A stretch of DNA of 7,780 nucleotides from an uncultured Acetatifactor sp. (GTDB lineage: Bacteria; Bacillota; Clostridia; Lachnospirales; Lachnospiraceae), in the NCBI GenBank assembly GCA_910587755.1, contig CAJUNZ010000112.1, positions 1 through 7,780 on the forward strand, in the 5' to 3' direction. The notes beneath the pieces are model-generated. The model did not search any database, had not been told where the DNA came from, and was given only the letters and a program-made list of their open reading frames with translations. Below are positions 7,230 to 7,780 of this stretch, one piece after another. The translations under genes were made by a program, and so were the position numbers. The number at the start of each line of letters is the position of its first letter. The first letter of the stretch is position 1.

Positions 7230-7238
7230 AGCTTTAAA
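7214..7238. promoter_or_regulatory. Operator-like dyad centred on the switch promoter -10
   Basis: TTTAAAG (7214-7220) and CTTTAAA (7232-7238) form a perfect 7-bp inverted repeat with an 11-base gap centred at 7226, inside the -10 box. This position suits a repressor that blocks RNA polymerase. The regulator is not in the window. Confidence 0.4.
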
Positions 7239-7282
7239 TGCAATATGTCCTCCCAAAATACCGTTTTAGAATCCATTTAAAA

Positions 7283-7308
7283 TTTCGTAAAAGGGCATAT
7301 TTCACGAA
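7283..7308 (-). repeat. Right inverted repeat, candidate recombination site IR-R
   Basis: Exact reverse complement of 5551-5576. On the plus strand the arms read TTCGTAAAA (7284-7292) and TTTCACGAA (7300-7308), with centre GGGCATA. Because the 7-bp centre is asymmetric, strand exchange between the copies can only give inversion, not deletion. Confidence 0.75.
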
Positions 7309-7504
7309 TTTCTCACAGGTATCTCTTACAAATTTTCCGACAGCTGTGTAAAATATATCTCGCAACCTGTTTTGTTCTTATCAAAATGATCCCATGAACA
7401 CAGAAATGTCAGTTAGAGCGTGTATCCACTTACGGACGCCCCATTGATACATAGGCCTTATGTATGTTATACTGTTCCTACTATATTGTAAGGAGACAAG
7501 ACAG
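7309..7504. other. Intergenic region between IR-R and the alkylation-repair gene
   Basis: 196 bases outside the invertible segment. It contains ACAGCTGTGTAAAAT (7340-7354), a near copy of 5695-5710 that differs by one base, and the promoter of the downstream gene. I see no clear terminator that would stop transcription from the switch promoter at 7201. Confidence 0.5.
7444..7473 (+). promoter_or_regulatory. Promoter of alkylation-repair-like gene with spacer dyad
   Basis: TTGATA (7444-7449), 18-bp spacer, TATACT (7468-7473), with TG one base before the -10 (extended -10). The spacer region holds a perfect 7-bp inverted repeat, ATACATA and TATGTAT around GGCCT (7447-7465), positioned like an operator for a repressor or a MerR-type regulator. 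The start codon follows about 30 bases on. Confidence 0.65.
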
Positions 7505-7780
7505 ATGAAATACAAAGACTATTACAATGCCCAATATACCCAGGATATCTCTCAAAAAATCCTTTCTGTAATGCCTGACTTTGACGATCAGAAATTTGTC
7601 CATCGCCTGACAAACTCTCTGGAGGACAAAGAATTATTTTCGAGACTGGATTGTATTGTTGATGCCATGCAGGAAAGCATGCCAAAAGAGTATTCCAGAA
7701 ACATAGAGGCTTTTTTTCATATGCTGGGACCGGAACTGGCACGGCCCGAGGGAATGTTCAGCTCTGGATGGTGGCTGTGG
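7505..7780 (+). CDS. DNA alkylation repair-like (HEAT-repeat) protein, N-terminal part
   Basis: The first 92 codons; the gene runs off the right edge. The peptide begins MKYKDYYNAQYTQDISQKIL and ends MFSSGWWLW, with FDDQKFVHRLTNSLEDKELFSRLDC and LGPELARPEG between. This resembles the N-termini of the DNA alkylation repair superfamily (AlkC/AlkD-type, alpha-helical HEAT-like glycosylases that remove alkylated bases), where the FxxGWWLWP motif is typical. Recognition is from memory of the family, and the catalytic part lies beyond the window. ATG start with TAAGGAG (7489-7495) nine bases upstream. It has its own promoter, and the switch promoter also reads toward it in this orientation. Codons are more A/T-rich than in the glycan operon. 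Confidence 0.65.
   Translation, partial: MKYKDYYNAQYTQDISQKILSVMPDFDDQKFVHRLTNSLEDKELFSRLDCIVDAMQESMPKEYSRNIEAFFHMLGPELARPEGMFSSGWWLW

Larger units (their letters stand above)
5551..7308. mobile_element. Candidate invertible segment carrying recombinase and promoter
   Basis: 1758 bp bounded by perfect 26-bp inverted repeats shaped like tyrosine-recombinase core sites. It contains one complete tyrosine recombinase and one strong outward promoter (7201-7229), with no other clear gene. Recombination between the inverted copies would flip the segment. In the given orientation the promoter faces the alkylation-repair gene; flipped, its -10 would lie near 5630-5635 pointing left, with a leader of about 300 nt before the 263-aa gene. 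Known parallels are promoter inversions controlling capsules in Bacteroides and fimbriae in E. coli, and Salmonella hin, where the recombinase gene lies inside the invertible piece. Inversion itself is inferred. Confidence 0.65.

Noticed and set aside
5551..7308. Repeats as attL/attR of an integrated mobile element
   Set aside because: The 26-bp copies are inverted, not direct, and only a recombinase lies between them; no cargo, excisionase, relaxase or phage genes.
7467..7742. Minus-strand 91-codon ORF over the repair-like gene
   Set aside because: Antisense of a gene with its own promoter, ribosome site and family motif.

Overview
The window looks like a chromosomal piece of a gut-type Bacillota, most likely Lachnospiraceae or a close clostridial relative. 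The grounds are strong AGGAGG-type ribosome sites, GTG and TTG starts, sigma-A-like promoters, GC-rich genes with AT-rich gaps, and secreted proteins with Pro/Thr linkers. This assignment rests on style and protein resemblance only.

Left part (1-5317): a tightly packed leftward (minus-strand) operon for building or attaching a surface glycan. In transcription order it encodes a secreted protein with a Pro/Thr-rich linker and a beta-rich C-terminal domain (4526-5317), a GT-C-type multi-membrane glycosyltransferase (2663-4459), a Wzy/WaaL-type polymerase or ligase with the H-x6-L-x-E-x-G-x2-G signature (989-2527), a membrane-anchored SH3b protein (66-992), and the first 23 codons of a GT2 glycosyltransferase (1-69). 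The last three genes are joined by two ATGA stop/start overlaps. GC-rich hairpins sit in the short gap before the GT-C gene, one of them over its Shine-Dalgarno.

Middle (5551-7308): a candidate DNA-inversion switch. A complete tyrosine recombinase (5913-7082, all catalytic residues present) is bracketed by two perfect 26-bp copies of one sequence in opposite orientation. Each copy has the shape of a tyrosine-recombinase core site: 9-bp near-palindromic arms around a 7-bp asymmetric centre. Just inside the right copy is a near-consensus promoter (TTGAAA, 17 bp, TATGAT) with an upstream A/T tract and a 7+7 bp dyad centred on its -10. In the orientation given it fires rightward, away from the glycan operon. 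Inversion would put it upstream of that operon, firing into it. I read this as a self-contained phase-variation cassette carrying both recombinase and promoter, shown here in the predicted OFF orientation for the glycan genes. A 25-codon cationic, hydrophobic small ORF lies in the leader that would be transcribed after inversion.

Right part (7309-7780): the start of a rightward gene resembling HEAT-like DNA alkylation repair proteins, with its own extended -10 promoter (TTGATA, 18 bp, TATACT) and an operator-like dyad in the spacer. In the present orientation it also lies downstream of the switch promoter.

I saw no tRNA, rRNA, CRISPR array or IS element.
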